Source: JACPPO01 sp965262505
GTDB lineage: Bacteria > Acidobacteriota > Vicinamibacteria > Vicinamibacterales > UBA2999
Reading direction: 5' to 3'
DNA: 64,000 nt
Assembly (NCBI GenBank): GCA_965262505.1
Contig: CBDHFM010000030.1
Location: forward strand, 3,410,001 to 3,474,000
Program-made: the position numbers and the translations under genes
Shown here: positions 35,353-43,825 of the stretch, piece by piece
Position numbering within the stretch: the stretch's first letter is position 1
Layout: every line of letters starts with the position of its first letter
The notes under the pieces: model-generated
What the model was told of the DNA's origin: nothing
What the model saw: only the letters and a program-made list of their open reading frames with translations
Databases searched by the model: none

Positions 35353-35482
35353 CTACACGTCTTCGACAAACTCCGTCTCAGGATTCAACCGCCGAAGGGC
35401 CGTCAGAATCTCCTGGGTCACGACCAGTCGAAACACCGGACCGCCAGGCGCGTTCTTGAGGACAATGAAGAGACCTGTACTG
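35353..35482 (-). pseudogene. C-terminal fragment of an unknown gene
   Basis: LFIVLKNAPGGPVFRLVVTQ EILTALRRLNPETEFVEDV ends in TAG (35353-35355). The upstream part is cut off by the IS3 element at 35483. No family is recognised. Confidence 0.35.
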
Positions 35483-35521
35483 CCCCAGGGTTCTTGGACA
35501 GTGGTTTGACGGTATTCGCTT

Positions 35522-36415
35522 CTAGGCTACCGCGTCCAGCCCGACGAGGTCGCGTCGCACCTGGGCGGGGCTTCGATAGTCGTATTTCTCCAGCATCCAC
35601 TGTTCGTTGTATGTCCGCTTGAACGCGAGCAAGGCCAGGCGGAGTTCCTCGATGGTCTCGAAGCGCCGCACCCACAACAGATTCTCCTTCAGCGTGCGGA
35701 TGAAGCGCTCCGCGACGCCGTTGCCTTCGGGCTCCCGCACGAAGCTCGGCGAGCTGTCGATGCCGAAGAAGGCGATCTCCTGCTGGAAATCGTCAGCGAG
35801 GTAGTTGGAGCCGTGGTCGTGCCGCAGTCGCAACCCGCGCGCGACGCCGTCGCCGATGCCCCCGAAGCGTTCGCGCATGCCCTGGCGGATCGGCTCCAGG
35901 GCCTCGAAGCGGGTCCCGTGCTTGGCGGCATGCAGACCGATGCACTCGGCCGTGCAGTGATCAACGGCCACGAAGACAAAGGCCGGCCCCGCGGCGACGG
36001 TCACCGTGGCCGTCATGTCCGTACCCCACATCACGTCGGGTGCCTCAGTGGTGATGGTCCCGTCGTGCGCCTTCGGCCCGTGCGCGTGACCCGTACGGGA
36101 CGGGGCTTGGAGGTCGTGTTCGCGCATCAACCGCCGCACCCGCTCCTTCGCGGTGCGCCGCCCCTCGACCCGCAGCTTCGCCCACACTTTTCGGTAGCCC
36201 TCGCCATGAAACGGCGAAGCTTCGAGCACCCGACGAATGTGGGCCACCAGGACGTCATCCGGGGCGGCGCCGATCGGCCCGCGGCGACGACACGGCGCCG
36301 GGAACGAGGTCGCCTGACGCCTCACATACACGCTGGAGCGGGCGCAGTGCCACACGCGGCAGACCCGCTGCACGCCATACGCCCGACGGGTGGAGATCGA
36401 CTGGGCGCCACTCAT
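35522..36415 (-). CDS. IS3-family OrfB transposase (297 aa)
   Basis: The N-terminal HTH_21-type segment (FHGEGYRKVWAKLRVEGRRT AKERVRRLMREHDL) precedes the rve core: GTDMTATVTVAAGPAFVFVA VDH (Asp), LRHDHGSNYLADDFQ (Asp) and EPEGNGVAERFIRTLKEN (Glu). It is intact. The start ATGA overlaps the OrfA stop, so it is translated by coupling rather than by a slippery site. Confidence 0.9.
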   Translation of the reverse strand: MSGAQSISTRRAYGVQRVCRVWHCARSSVYVRRQATSFPAPCRRRGPIGAAPDDVLVAHIRRVLEASPFHGEGYRKVWAKLRVEGRRTAKERVRRLMREHDLQAPSRTGHAHGPKAHDGTITTEAPDVMWGTDMTATVTVAAGPAFVFVAVDHCTAECIGLHAAKHGTRFEALEPIRQGMRERFGGIGDGVARGLRLRHDHGSNYLADDFQQEIAFFGIDSSPSFVREPEGNGVAERFIRTLKENLLWVRRFETIEELRLALLAFKRTYNEQWMLEKYDYRSPAQVRRDLVGLDAVA

Positions 36416-36792
36416 CGCATCGACCTCCGCCGGGCCAAAGGGCCGCCGGCCTCCAGGTGGTCCACTTTCGCGTAGAGCAACTCGTTCTCCATCAGCAATT
36501 CGCCGACCTTGGCCTGCAGCCGACGGCTGTCTTCGTCCACGGCCTCCGTCGCACGACTCTTCAGCCCCGCCTGGCCCGCGACCAGAAACTGATCACGCCA
36601 CTGCGAGGCCCGCGCCGCCGTGACCCCCAGCTCCCGCGACACGGACTCGAGATCCTCTCCGCGCAGCAGACGCAGCACTGTCTCGCGCTTGCGCCGGACC
36701 GAAAATCGTCCCCCACGGCCGCGCCCAGCGGCCCCTCCGGTCGCCCTCCGGGCTTCCTCCGCCGCCGCCGACACCTGATCGTGCTTCCCCAT
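36412..36792 (-). CDS. IS3-family OrfA (126 aa)
   Basis: ATG 36792 follows AGGAGGAGTGTCGAG. A basic N-terminus (GGRFSVRRKRETVLRLLRGE) is followed by an HTH (DLESVSRELGVTAARASQW) and a leucine-zipper-like end (LQAKVGELLMENELLYAKVD HLE). A partial duplicate lies at 32598. Confidence 0.88.
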   Translation of the reverse strand: MGKHDQVSAAAEEARRATGGAAGRGRGGRFSVRRKRETVLRLLRGEDLESVSRELGVTAARASQWRDQFLVAGQAGLKSRATEAVDEDSRRLQAKVGELLMENELLYAKVDHLEAGGPLARRRSMR

Positions 36793-36850
36793 CTCGACAC
36801 TCCTCCTGCGAGCACTCTCTCGCAATCAAGTGTCCAAGAAAACCCTGGGG

Positions 36851-37050
36851 CGCAGGAGACCCTCTTGGGTATACAGCACAAGATGCTTCATGTGTACCTT
36901 AATACCGTGACCCTAGGAGGAATCAAACGGCTACTCGGGAGTGATACTGCGGCGGAACTCGTACAACGAGGGAGCGCCCCTCGCTATTCCGCGTAACGCA
37001 CAGCACACTTTGGCCCCGAGTAGCCATCTGATTTCTCCAGATAGCCGCCC
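36851..37050. other. intergenic, no gene seen
   Basis: A short plus-strand frame ends at 36996 without recognisable content. Confidence 0.4.
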
Positions 37051-37497
37051 TCACGGCTCATCGTCCAGCAGAATCGCGAGGACATCCACCAGCTGATCGC
37101 GACTGAGCCCGGCCTCGCTGAGGTACCGCACGAGGGTCGTCAGTTGCGTGCGGTCGACCAGGATGAGCGTGAGCGGGTCGGGATCAGGTGCGGGGGTCGG
37201 CGCTGGCGGTTCGACCATTGGCGGTGAGGGGGTGGCCGTCGGCCCACTGGGGCTCGCGGGTTGACTCGCTTGCTGCTCCTGCAGGGCCACCCGGCGTTGC
37301 TCAAGCGCGAGCCGCTCACGGGCAATCCGCTCGCGCTCCCGTTGCTGGCGAATGGCTTCCCGACGGGCCTCGGCCTCCGCCATGGCCTCTCTGAAGGCCT
37401 CCCCTGCGATAGCTCCCGGGGAAACAAAGGTCGTGGCTTGTCGGGCGTTGAGTGGTGTCGAGAGTAAGACGGCGACGACGACTGCGGCGATTCGCAT
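37051..37497 (-). CDS. Exported coiled-coil protein of unknown function (148 aa)
   Basis: The start at 37497 has GAGGGATA upstream. MRIAAVVVAVLLSTPLNARQ is a signal peptide. An Arg/Glu-rich helix (REAMAEAEARREAIRQQRER ERIARERLALEQRR) is followed by a Pro-rich linker and a C-terminal helical domain (TTLVRYLSEAGLSRDQLVDV LAILLDDEP). It may be periplasmic. It lies in the D-E palindrome interval with an IS3 element. Confidence 0.6.
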   Translation of the reverse strand: MRIAAVVVAVLLSTPLNARQATTFVSPGAIAGEAFREAMAEAEARREAIRQQRERERIARERLALEQRRVALQEQQASQPASPSGPTATPSPPMVEPPAPTPAPDPDPLTLILVDRTQLTTLVRYLSEAGLSRDQLVDVLAILLDDEP

Positions 37498-37611
37498 AAC
37501 AGGTATCCCTCGCTGTCCGTCGTGGGTGCATGAATGGTGCCGCCTAGCCTTGGCGACCAAGGAATGGTCACCAAACGGCGGTCCCGCCCACGCCGCCGCA
37601 CGATTTAGGGT

Positions 37612-37870
37612 TTGATCGGCAGCATCCGTTCGACGTTCTCGACAACCTCGACGTACTGCCATTCGCGGTCCACGGAGAAGACGCTGATCACGGCCGCGGC
37701 GAACGTCCGCGGGATCTCAATGAAGGTGGTGTCCACTCCGTGGGGCAGATTGTATATCCCTTCGTCCGATTCCGTTGTCTCGGCCGTGCTGATCACCGTG
37801 TCGGTGTTCAGCGAGCCATCAGTACCGAGCTCGTAGATCAGCGCGTGAACGTACACCAAGTTTGAGGCCA
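37612..37870 (-). pseudogene. C-terminal part of an unknown gene fused to a resolvase remnant
   Basis: GLASNLVYVHALIYELGTDG SLNTDTVIS to VERMLPIKP looks like genuine coding sequence with a beta-rich pattern. Its 5' part is replaced by the resolvase fragment at about 37.9 kb. No family is recognised. Confidence 0.4.
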
Positions 37871-37902
37871 GACCAGTGCCGTGCTGCTCGCTGTCGAACG
37901 GA

Positions 37903-38068
37903 ACCCGCGCATGCAGCTGTCGAGTCCCTGGCGGTCGTCGCGGACGCCGGACGCGAAGTCGTGGTAGACGTGGACGGCGTCGACGCCCGCGGCCTGCAAC
38001 GCGTCGCGCTGCAAGTCCAGCGACTGGGAGCCGTCCGCCTTCGAGACGCGGGCGTAGCCGACCAGCAT
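37903..38068 (-). pseudogene. Serine resolvase/invertase N-terminal fragment (55 aa)
   Basis: MLVGYARVSKADGSQSLDLQ RDALQAAGVDAVHVYHDFAS GVRDDRQGLDSCMRG is the N-terminal third of a Tn3/Hin-type serine recombinase with the catalytic Ser in YARVS and the conserved QRDAL and DxxSG-like region. It ends abruptly. The start codon overlaps palindrome E. Confidence 0.82.
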
Positions 38069-38096
38069 GTGTCGTAAACGGCCGTTTGCGACACAC
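38067..38096 (-). repeat. 30-bp resolvase-associated palindrome E
   Basis: On the plus strand ATGTGTCGTAAACG GCC GTTTGCGACACAC. The resolvase-like region upstream (38100-38175) repeats that beside copy A. This copy shows the original arrangement: accessory region, palindrome, resolvase ATG. Confidence 0.8.
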
Positions 38097-38203
38097 AGGC
38101 GCGGGCGCCGTCCGGCGTGCACCTCAGTGTGTCGTATCCCGTGTCTGATTCTATGTCTTGTAGACGTCGAGCGAATAAGCATGGCACGGAGTGAGCGGCC
38201 GGG

Positions 38204-39566
38204 GACATGAGTGACAGATCAGTCCGGGGACATGGGTAACACTTGGTGGGTGTTACCACGCCGTGTGAGAGCGGAGGAGCGCGCGTTCTTGGCGGGCTCC
38301 GTGGTCGTCCCGGCCGGTCCTCTCCTGACGGTGCGGCCTTTGTGATCTTCAATGCGGAGGATGCGTTCGTTCATCCGTCCGAGCTTCACTGGCCCGAAGT
38401 ATACGTCCCAGAGCCCATCGTCGACTTCTTCCAGTCCGACGTACTCGCCCGCCAGCGTGTGCGTCACGCAGACCCAGCGCTTCTTCCACCGGATGCCGCT
38501 GTTGCGACTGACGAGGCGGACTTCGAAGTGGCCGGGGTATTCCACGGGCGCGAGCGTGCGCGGCAGCGTCCGCGGTGACGGCTGGTAGACGGAGCCAGGC
38601 GTTTCTTGGTCCAATGCTTCGTGCGGGCGTTCGTCGTTGTACTCGTGACGAAACCGATTGAACCGGATCTGTTGGGCGCGCAGATTGGCGCTCGGGGGAC
38701 GCGTGGCCTCGGCTTTCAGCGTCCGATGCATCCGCTCATGGCGCCCGTTCTGCTGCGGGGACGCGGGGGCGATCAGTTCCGGGAGGATCCCGAGCCGAAT
38801 CCACCAGACGGACAACGTGGACAGGCGCCCGAGCGCGGTAGTGGCGAAGGGCACGCCATTGTCGGTCCGGATGATCCCCGGCAAGCCGTACTCTTGGAAG
38901 AGGCGGAGGAAGAGCGGGCGAGCCGTAACGATCGCGGTCGAGAGCAGGCCGTGACAGGTCAGCAAGTACCGACTGAAGCCATCGACGATCGTCAACGGAT
39001 AGCAATACACCCCGTCGCGGGTTTTGAACTGCCCTTTGAAGTCCGCGGTCCAGGTCCCGTTGGGGGCCGTCATCGGGATCAGCGGCCGACCCGGGTGTGC
39101 GGGCACCGGCCGCCGCCGCGACCCCGTGATGAGACCGGCGCGATCCAGTAGATCACAGACCGTACTCCGGGCCGGGAGTGTCCACGTCGGGTGCCGCGTG
39201 GCCACGATCTTCAGGAGTTTCTTGGCGCCCCAGGTCGGATGGTGGCGGCGCACGTCCAGCAGGGCCGCGATGATCGGCGGGGGCGTCCGGTGCGGACAAT
39301 GCGCCGGCCGCCGTGACCGATCGACCAGCCCGGCTGGTCCCCCGACCTCATAGCGCTCGATCCATTTATAGGCGGTCTTCCGACTGATGCCGTAGCGTCG
39401 CGCCAGCTCCGCGACGTCGAACACATCGCGCTGGTAGTCGGCGATGAACTGCACGCGTTGGTCCATGAGTAACGTCTCCTGCCATGGCATCGAGCACCTC
39501 GGCTCGAGTGTGGCTGAATGTGTTACCCATGTCCCCGGACTCTTCTGTTACCCTTCTCCCCGGACC
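38204..39566 (-). mobile_element. IS481-family element
   Basis: Left AGTCCGGGGACATGGGTAAC (38220) and right GTTACCCATGTCCCCGGACT (to 39541) are inverted repeats. Each side also has a second degenerate copy (CCGGGGACATGAGTGACA at 38202; TGTTACCCTTCTCCCCGG to 39566). One transposase gene is inside. Confidence 0.82.
38219..39466 (-). CDS. IS481-family transposase (415 aa)
   Basis: The HTH N-terminus (VAELARRYGISRKTAYKWIE RYE) is followed by a DDE core: Asp in GTWTADFKGQF, Asp in IIRTDNGVPFAT and Glu in QQNGRHERMHRTLK. A C-terminal beta-rich domain follows. Met 39466 is preferred to 39490. It appears intact. Confidence 0.9.
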   Translation of the reverse strand: MDQRVQFIADYQRDVFDVAELARRYGISRKTAYKWIERYEVGGPAGLVDRSRRPAHCPHRTPPPIIAALLDVRRHHPTWGAKKLLKIVATRHPTWTLPARSTVCDLLDRAGLITGSRRRPVPAHPGRPLIPMTAPNGTWTADFKGQFKTRDGVYCYPLTIVDGFSRYLLTCHGLLSTAIVTARPLFLRLFQEYGLPGIIRTDNGVPFATTALGRLSTLSVWWIRLGILPELIAPASPQQNGRHERMHRTLKAEATRPPSANLRAQQIRFNRFRHEYNDERPHEALDQETPGSVYQPSPRTLPRTLAPVEYPGHFEVRLVSRNSGIRWKKRWVCVTHTLAGEYVGLEEVDDGLWDVYFGPVKLGRMNERILRIEDHKGRTVRRGPAGTTTEPAKNARSSALTRRGNTHQVLPMSPD

Positions 39567-39669
39567 GCACCGAGACCCGTGCTGACACGCCGGCAGGGTC
39601 TGACCTGCCTGCCATTTTTCGGACCAGCTGACGCTTGAGAGAATGGCGCCCTCGGAAAGTGAGGGAGCC

Positions 39670-39933
39670 ATGAAGAAGACCCGATTCACCGAAGAACAGA
39701 TGGTCACGATCCTCCGGGAGGCCGACACGAAACCGGTCCCGGACGTGGCGAAGAAGCACGGTGTCAGCGGCCAGACGATCTACAGCTGGCGGAAGCACTT
39801 TGGCAGCTTGGAACCGTCCGACGTCAAGCGCTTGCGCCAGCTCGAGCAGGAGAACGGCCGCCTGAAGAAGATGGTGGCGGACCGGGACCTGGAGATCGAC
39901 GTCCTCAAGGAGATCACGCGAAAAAAATGGTAG
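39670..39933 (+). CDS. IS3-family OrfA (87 aa)
   Basis: MKKTRFTEEQMVTILREADT ... VAKKHGVSGQTIYSWRKHFG is the HTH, followed by a leucine-zipper (RLRQLEQENGRLKKMVADRD). It ends in ITRKKW at a run of seven A, where a -1 slip would make the OrfAB fusion. Confidence 0.9.
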   Translation: MKKTRFTEEQMVTILREADTKPVPDVAKKHGVSGQTIYSWRKHFGSLEPSDVKRLRQLEQENGRLKKMVADRDLEIDVLKEITRKKW

Positions 39934-40850
39934 GCGCACGCGTGCGCCGGCAGCAGGTCGCGTATACCCGATCACGCGGTCTGTCCGACCGCCGCGCGTG
40001 CGCCGTACTCTCGGTGGCGCGGTCGACCTTGGGCTATCAGTCGCGGCTGGCGGTGCGGGATGCCCCCGCTCTGACCGCGATGCGCCGCTTGGCGGCCCAG
40101 TATCCCCGCTATGGGTATCGCCGGATCCGGATCTTCCTGAGACGAGAGGGGCACGTGATGAGCCCCGATCGCACGCATCGGCTCTGGCGCCAGGCGGGGT
40201 TGCAGGTCCCGCGGCGGCGCCCCCGGCGCCGGGTGGCCACGGGACGGCCCCGGCCGCTGCCGCCGACCGCCCGGAACCACGTGTGGGCGTACGACTTCGT
40301 GTTCGACACCTGTGCGAATCGGCAGACGCTCAAATGCCTGACGATCGTCGACGAGTGGACCCGCGAATGTCTGGCGATTGACGTGGCCGGCGGCATCCGC
40401 TCTGGGCGCGTGATCGAGGTGCTCGCCCAGCTGGTCAGCGTGCACGGCGCCCCGCGGCACCTGCGGTCGGACAACGGACCGGAGTTCGTGGCCACCGCCA
40501 TCTTGCGCTGGCTCGGTGACGCGGGCATTGACACGGCGCTGATCGACCCGGGGAAGCCGTGGCAGAATGCCACCGACGAATCGTTCAACGGGAAGTTCCG
40601 CGACGAGTTCCTGAGCCTCCAGTGGTTTCGGAACCGCATGGACGCGAAGGTCGGGATCGAGCAGTGGCGACAGCACTACAACGAGGTGCGGCCGCACTCA
40701 AGCCTTGGCTATCTGACGCCAGCCGAGTTCAAGGCGCAGCTCAGGGCTGGCTCGGATGACGGAGGGCGCTCGTCGGCAATGCCGGCTCGCGCTGACCAGG
40801 AAGAACACGGAGACGCACGACGAACTTCAACTGGCGCTGTTCTCCAGTAA
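39927..40850 (+). CDS. IS3-family OrfB transposase (307 aa)
   Basis: The DDE core is intact: VWAYDFVFDT, LRSDNGPEFVATAI and QNATDESFNGKFRDEFL. The C-terminus is extended by read-through past ELKAQLR-type end sequence. It is expressed as a frameshift product with OrfA. Confidence 0.9.
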   Translation: MVGARVRRQQVAYTRSRGLSDRRACAVLSVARSTLGYQSRLAVRDAPALTAMRRLAAQYPRYGYRRIRIFLRREGHVMSPDRTHRLWRQAGLQVPRRRPRRRVATGRPRPLPPTARNHVWAYDFVFDTCANRQTLKCLTIVDEWTRECLAIDVAGGIRSGRVIEVLAQLVSVHGAPRHLRSDNGPEFVATAILRWLGDAGIDTALIDPGKPWQNATDESFNGKFRDEFLSLQWFRNRMDAKVGIEQWRQHYNEVRPHSSLGYLTPAEFKAQLRAGSDDGGRSSAMPARADQEEHGDARRTSTGAVLQ

Positions 40851-40879
40851 TCACTGGTCCGAAGAAAGCCGGCAGGTCA

Positions 40880-41032
40880 TTCGAGCATGGCGTCCAAGAC
40901 CTGTAACCCTGACCGCACCGCGAGCTCGAACAGCTCCGCCTCGGTATCGATCAGCAGCTCGACGAGGGGCAGGCGACGCGGGGGCGGAGATTCAACACCA
41001 GCGGCGGGACGGACTGTGCGAGACTTCTTCAT
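40880..41032 (-). pseudogene. IS256-family transposase N-terminal fragment
   Basis: MKKSRTVRPAAGVESPPPRR LPLVELLIDTEAELFELAVR SGLQVLDAMLE is the conserved start of a Mutator-type transposase. The rest was removed at the IS3 insertion point (40880). The element's own end lies at 41066-41145. AGGAGCC precedes the start. Confidence 0.7.
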
Positions 41033-41159
41033 GGCGGCTCCTTTGCTGTGAGGCGTGTCGCCTCGGGTTGCCCACCACTCGTGTATCACGAGCAGTGAGG
41101 AGCCGCCGCGTCAATTTTCAACAGTCAGTGGGACATCCCCGGTCGCATTTCAGCGTTCG

Positions 41160-42008
41160 CTAACACTCCGATTTCGGCAAGTACTGCTTCCATTGGTCCT
41201 TCACATACTCCAAGAATCCCTCTACGGGCTTGCTTCCGCATATAGGAGCAAGTTCATTCCCGGTGCGTGTAAGCAGCGTCTCTCCAATTTTAAGACTGTT
41301 ATCGGCGTCTTTGGACATCTCCAAGCTAAGCGGTCTGCCGTAGTAATTCACGGTAAATCTCTTAGGGAGACCTTGCCGTAGAAAACCCGTCACAGGCTCA
41401 AATTTAACAAGGCCAATACTGTCAAGGTGTTGTAGAGCGCCGAAATTTATCCCGTGTTTTTTATAGATCTCAGCCTGGACATTGAACACCAACGGCACAA
41501 GATCTCCAATCACCCAGGCGAACCCGCAGAACTTAGTGAACAGAGCGGCTTCGCCCTTATCGAGATCCGAAAGGAAATTGACGGTCCGCTTCGAGTAGGT
41601 TCCAGGATCGTTCGCTTCACCAGCCAGAACGCGCGACCATAGCTCCTGCATTTCATTGTCGGACACGATCCTGGATTTTTCGAAGAAATTGACAATCCAA
41701 TCATCCTCAACAGAAGAGGGGGTCGCAGTTTCATTCAACTGCGGCAATGCTTTCGCGGTAATGCTTTCCATGTTTCTCTGACGTTGCGCTTCTTCCCCGA
41801 TCCATCGGCGGGCGGCTCTGCGATGCAGATCGGTTATCTCAATTTCAGACTGCGCTTCTATCTTTGCAGCCTCAGCCTTTGCTTCGGCTACTCGTATGAT
41901 TTGGCGCGGTTCGAAAAACTCGCCTACTGCGTTCGATATCTTCTTTACCAGGGTGTCGGCAGGCTTCGTCAGATTTCCAACATTTCCCAAATTTATGAGG
42001 TTGTTCAT
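41160..42008 (-). CDS. DUF2806-domain protein (282 aa)
   Basis: The N-terminus is followed by a helical region (RVAEAKAEAAKIEAQSEIEI) and the hallmark segment RRWIGEEAQRQRNMESITAK ALP...DDWIVNFFEKSRIVSDNE MQELWSRVLAGEANDPGTYS KRTVNFLSDL of DUF2806. The function is unknown. The family is common on mobile DNA and near defence genes. The gene is clearly AT-richer than its neighbours (AATTT, ATTTT runs), pointing to acquisition from another source. Confidence 0.8.
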   Translation of the reverse strand: MNNLINLGNVGNLTKPADTLVKKISNAVGEFFEPRQIIRVAEAKAEAAKIEAQSEIEITDLHRRAARRWIGEEAQRQRNMESITAKALPQLNETATPSSVEDDWIVNFFEKSRIVSDNEMQELWSRVLAGEANDPGTYSKRTVNFLSDLDKGEAALFTKFCGFAWVIGDLVPLVFNVQAEIYKKHGINFGALQHLDSIGLVKFEPVTGFLRQGLPKRFTVNYYGRPLSLEMSKDADNSLKIGETLLTRTGNELAPICGSKPVEGFLEYVKDQWKQYLPKSEC

Positions 42009-42131
42009 CGATCCCTTCCGTCACTAACTCGACGAACGGCCAGCGGCTTACTCCTGAACCGTACCGGGTTCGTGAGAGGCCTAGTTACTTGAGTGGTGCC
42101 GACGTCCCCCCGTCTTCAGTAGCACTTCGGT

Positions 42132-42980
42132 TTAGAGTCCGGCGGTGACTGTACTGCGTTCCGCGACCAGCCGCTTGGCGTACTGGGCGGGCGTGAGCCC
42201 GCCCAGTCCCTTCTTCGGCCGCTCCTCGTTGTACTCGCGTCGCCAGGCCTCGACGAGGACCTGGGTATGGACCAGACTCGTGAACCAGTGCTCGTTGAGG
42301 CACTCGTCGCGGAACCGGCCGTTGAACGATTCGATATAGGCGTTCTGATTCGGCTTGCCCGGCTCGATCAGGCGCAACGTGACGCCGTGCGTATGGGCCC
42401 ATGTCAGCATGGCGCGCCCGCAGAACTCCTTCCCGTTGTCGGTGCGCAAGATACGCGGCAGGCCGCGCTTGAGCGCGAGTTGATCGAGCACGCGGGTGAC
42501 CGGCAGCCCACCGAACGCGCGGGCCGGCACGATGGCCACCGCTTCGGTGGTCGCGTCATCGACGACGGTCAGGCACTTCACCACCCGTCCCTCGGCCGTG
42601 CGGTCGAAGACGAAGTCGGCAGACCAGACCTCGTTCGGCGCCTGGGGGCGCACCAGGGGCTGGCGGTCCGCCACCGGGATCTTCTTGCGTCGCCGCCGAC
42701 GTACCTGCAGCCTAGCCTCGGTATACAGGCGCTCCACCCGCTTGTGGTTGACCCGTGTTCCCGCCTGCCGCAGCTTGAGGTAGATCATCCCGGCACCGTA
42801 GCGACGGTGCCGGTGCGCTAAGGTCACGATGCGGGCTCGCAACGCCGCGTTAGTATCCGGCGCCGGGGTGTATCGCAGCGACGAGGCACTCATGTGCACC
42901 AGCGCGAGCGCGCGCCGCTCGCTCACCCCCTGCGCGGTCATATCCCGCACCAGCACCCGTCGGGCTGGGGCGGTCACCAC
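42132..42980 (-). CDS. IS3-family OrfB transposase (282 aa)
   Basis: HTH_21 region (RHRRYGAGMIYLKLRQAGTR VNHKRVERLY), then DDE residues in VWSADFVFDRTAEG, ILRTDNGKEFCGRA and NQNAYIESFNGRFRDECL. It ends with the typical TPAQYAKRL. It is intact and read by frameshift from OrfA (A6G run near 42980). Confidence 0.9.
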   Translation of the reverse strand: MVTAPARRVLVRDMTAQGVSERRALALVHMSASSLRYTPAPDTNAALRARIVTLAHRHRRYGAGMIYLKLRQAGTRVNHKRVERLYTEARLQVRRRRRKKIPVADRQPLVRPQAPNEVWSADFVFDRTAEGRVVKCLTVVDDATTEAVAIVPARAFGGLPVTRVLDQLALKRGLPRILRTDNGKEFCGRAMLTWAHTHGVTLRLIEPGKPNQNAYIESFNGRFRDECLNEHWFTSLVHTQVLVEAWRREYNEERPKKGLGGLTPAQYAKRLVAERSTVTAGL

Positions 42981-43237
42981 TTTTTTCGCAACGCATCGCG
43001 CGTCACCTCGTTGTCCAGCACGGACTCGGCCAGCAGCTTCTTCAGCCGCGTATTCTCGGCAATCAGCTCCTTCAGGCGTTTCGCGTCCGAGACGGTCATC
43101 CCGCCGAACTTATTCCGCCAGAGGTAGTAACTGGCCTCCGAGAACCCGTGCCGGCGGCACAGGTCCTTCACCGGCAGGCCCGCTTCGGACTCCCGCAGGA
43201 ACCCGATGATCTGCGCCTCGCTGAATCGTTGCTTCAC
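42974..43237 (-). CDS. IS3-family OrfA (87 aa)
   Basis: MKQRFSEAQIIGFLRESEAG LPVKDLCRRHGFSEASYYLW is the HTH, followed by a coiled coil (AKRLKELIAENTRLKKLLAE). It ends DALRKKW at the slippery site. GGGAGATCGGACG lies upstream. Confidence 0.9.
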   Translation of the reverse strand: MKQRFSEAQIIGFLRESEAGLPVKDLCRRHGFSEASYYLWRNKFGGMTVSDAKRLKELIAENTRLKKLLAESVLDNEVTRDALRKKW

Positions 43238-43304
43238 GTCCGATCTCCCTTCTCGTGAGCTCGGACTCTAAACCCGGGTGCTACTCAATTCGGGGGGGAC
43301 GTCG

Positions 43305-43321
43305 GCACGTCGACGTGCAAC
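43305..43321. repeat. palindrome copy 5 of 5
   Basis: GCACGTCGACGTGCAAC, followed by TGCGACGAGTCTCAC, the inverted counterpart of the flank of copy 1 at 7616-7630. Its left end is lost to the adjoining IS3 terminus. Confidence 0.65.
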
Positions 43322-43414
43322 TGCGACGAGTCTCACTGTGTCGCCTGACCCCAGAGCTCACCTGAGTTGATCTAACTTCTTGTGCTCGGGATCGACCTGT
43401 GATCTGCTGCCCTC

Positions 43415-43825
43415 ATGGCCGAATCATATCCGGAGGTTCTCCGGTCACGGGTTGTCCAGGCGTACGAGATGGGTGAAGGCAGCTATGCGACCATCGCGAC
43501 ACAGTGGCACCTCGGGACGGCCACGGTGAAGCGGTGGGTCGCCCAGCAGCGTCGCGAGGGGCACGTGCGGCCGCGCCCGAAAGCCGGGGGCACGACGTCC
43601 CGGATCACCGCCGCGGACCTCGAGGCCTTGCTGGTGGCCCTCGGGGATCCGACGGCGGGTGAGTTGACGGCCACGTACAACCGCCCGCGGCGCGGGCGGG
43701 GGCGCGTGCATGTCTCGTCGATGAAACGTGCGTTGCATCGGCACGATTACGTCGTCAAAAAAAACGGCGGCGGCCGGCGGAGGTGGCGCGGCCAGCCGTC
43801 CGCGCCAAGCGGCGCCGGTTCCTGA
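43415..43825 (+). CDS. IS630-family transposase, N-terminal frame
   Basis: MAESYPEVLRSRVVQAYEMG then YATIATQWHLGTATVKRWVA is the HTH part. The second HTH-like region (SMKRALHRHDYVVKK) leads into A8, after which the frame runs into a GC-rich artefact. A slip would join it to the DDE frame at 43783. Confidence 0.8.
   Translation: MAESYPEVLRSRVVQAYEMGEGSYATIATQWHLGTATVKRWVAQQRREGHVRPRPKAGGTTSRITAADLEALLVALGDPTAGELTATYNRPRRGRGRVHVSSMKRALHRHDYVVKKNGGGRRRWRGQPSAPSGAGS

Larger units (their letters stand above)
35483..36850 (-). mobile_element. Complete IS3-family element
   Basis: The ends CCCCAGGGTTCTTGGACA (35483) and the complement of TGTCCAAGAAAACCCTGGGG (to 36850) form the inverted repeats, one of them with an extra TT. 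Inside lie OrfA and OrfB on the minus strand, joined by an ATGA overlap. Confidence 0.82.
39602..40880 (+). mobile_element. IS3-family element with slippery frameshift site
   Basis: TGACCTGCCTGCCATTTTTC (39602) and the complement of the right end (TGGTCCGAAGAAAGCCGGCA GGTCA, to 40880) are terminal inverted repeats. OrfA and OrfB overlap at A7 (39921-39927). It has landed in an IS256-type transposase fragment. Confidence 0.85.
42096..43308 (-). mobile_element. IS3-family element (IS407/IS51-like layout)
   Basis: Near-identical ends start GTGCCGACGTCCCCCC at 42096 and, complemented, at 43308. Both contain AGTAGCAC and TTTAGAGTCCG boxes. The right end runs directly into the fifth 20-bp palindrome, so the IS seems to have inserted at or beside it. 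Confidence 0.85.
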
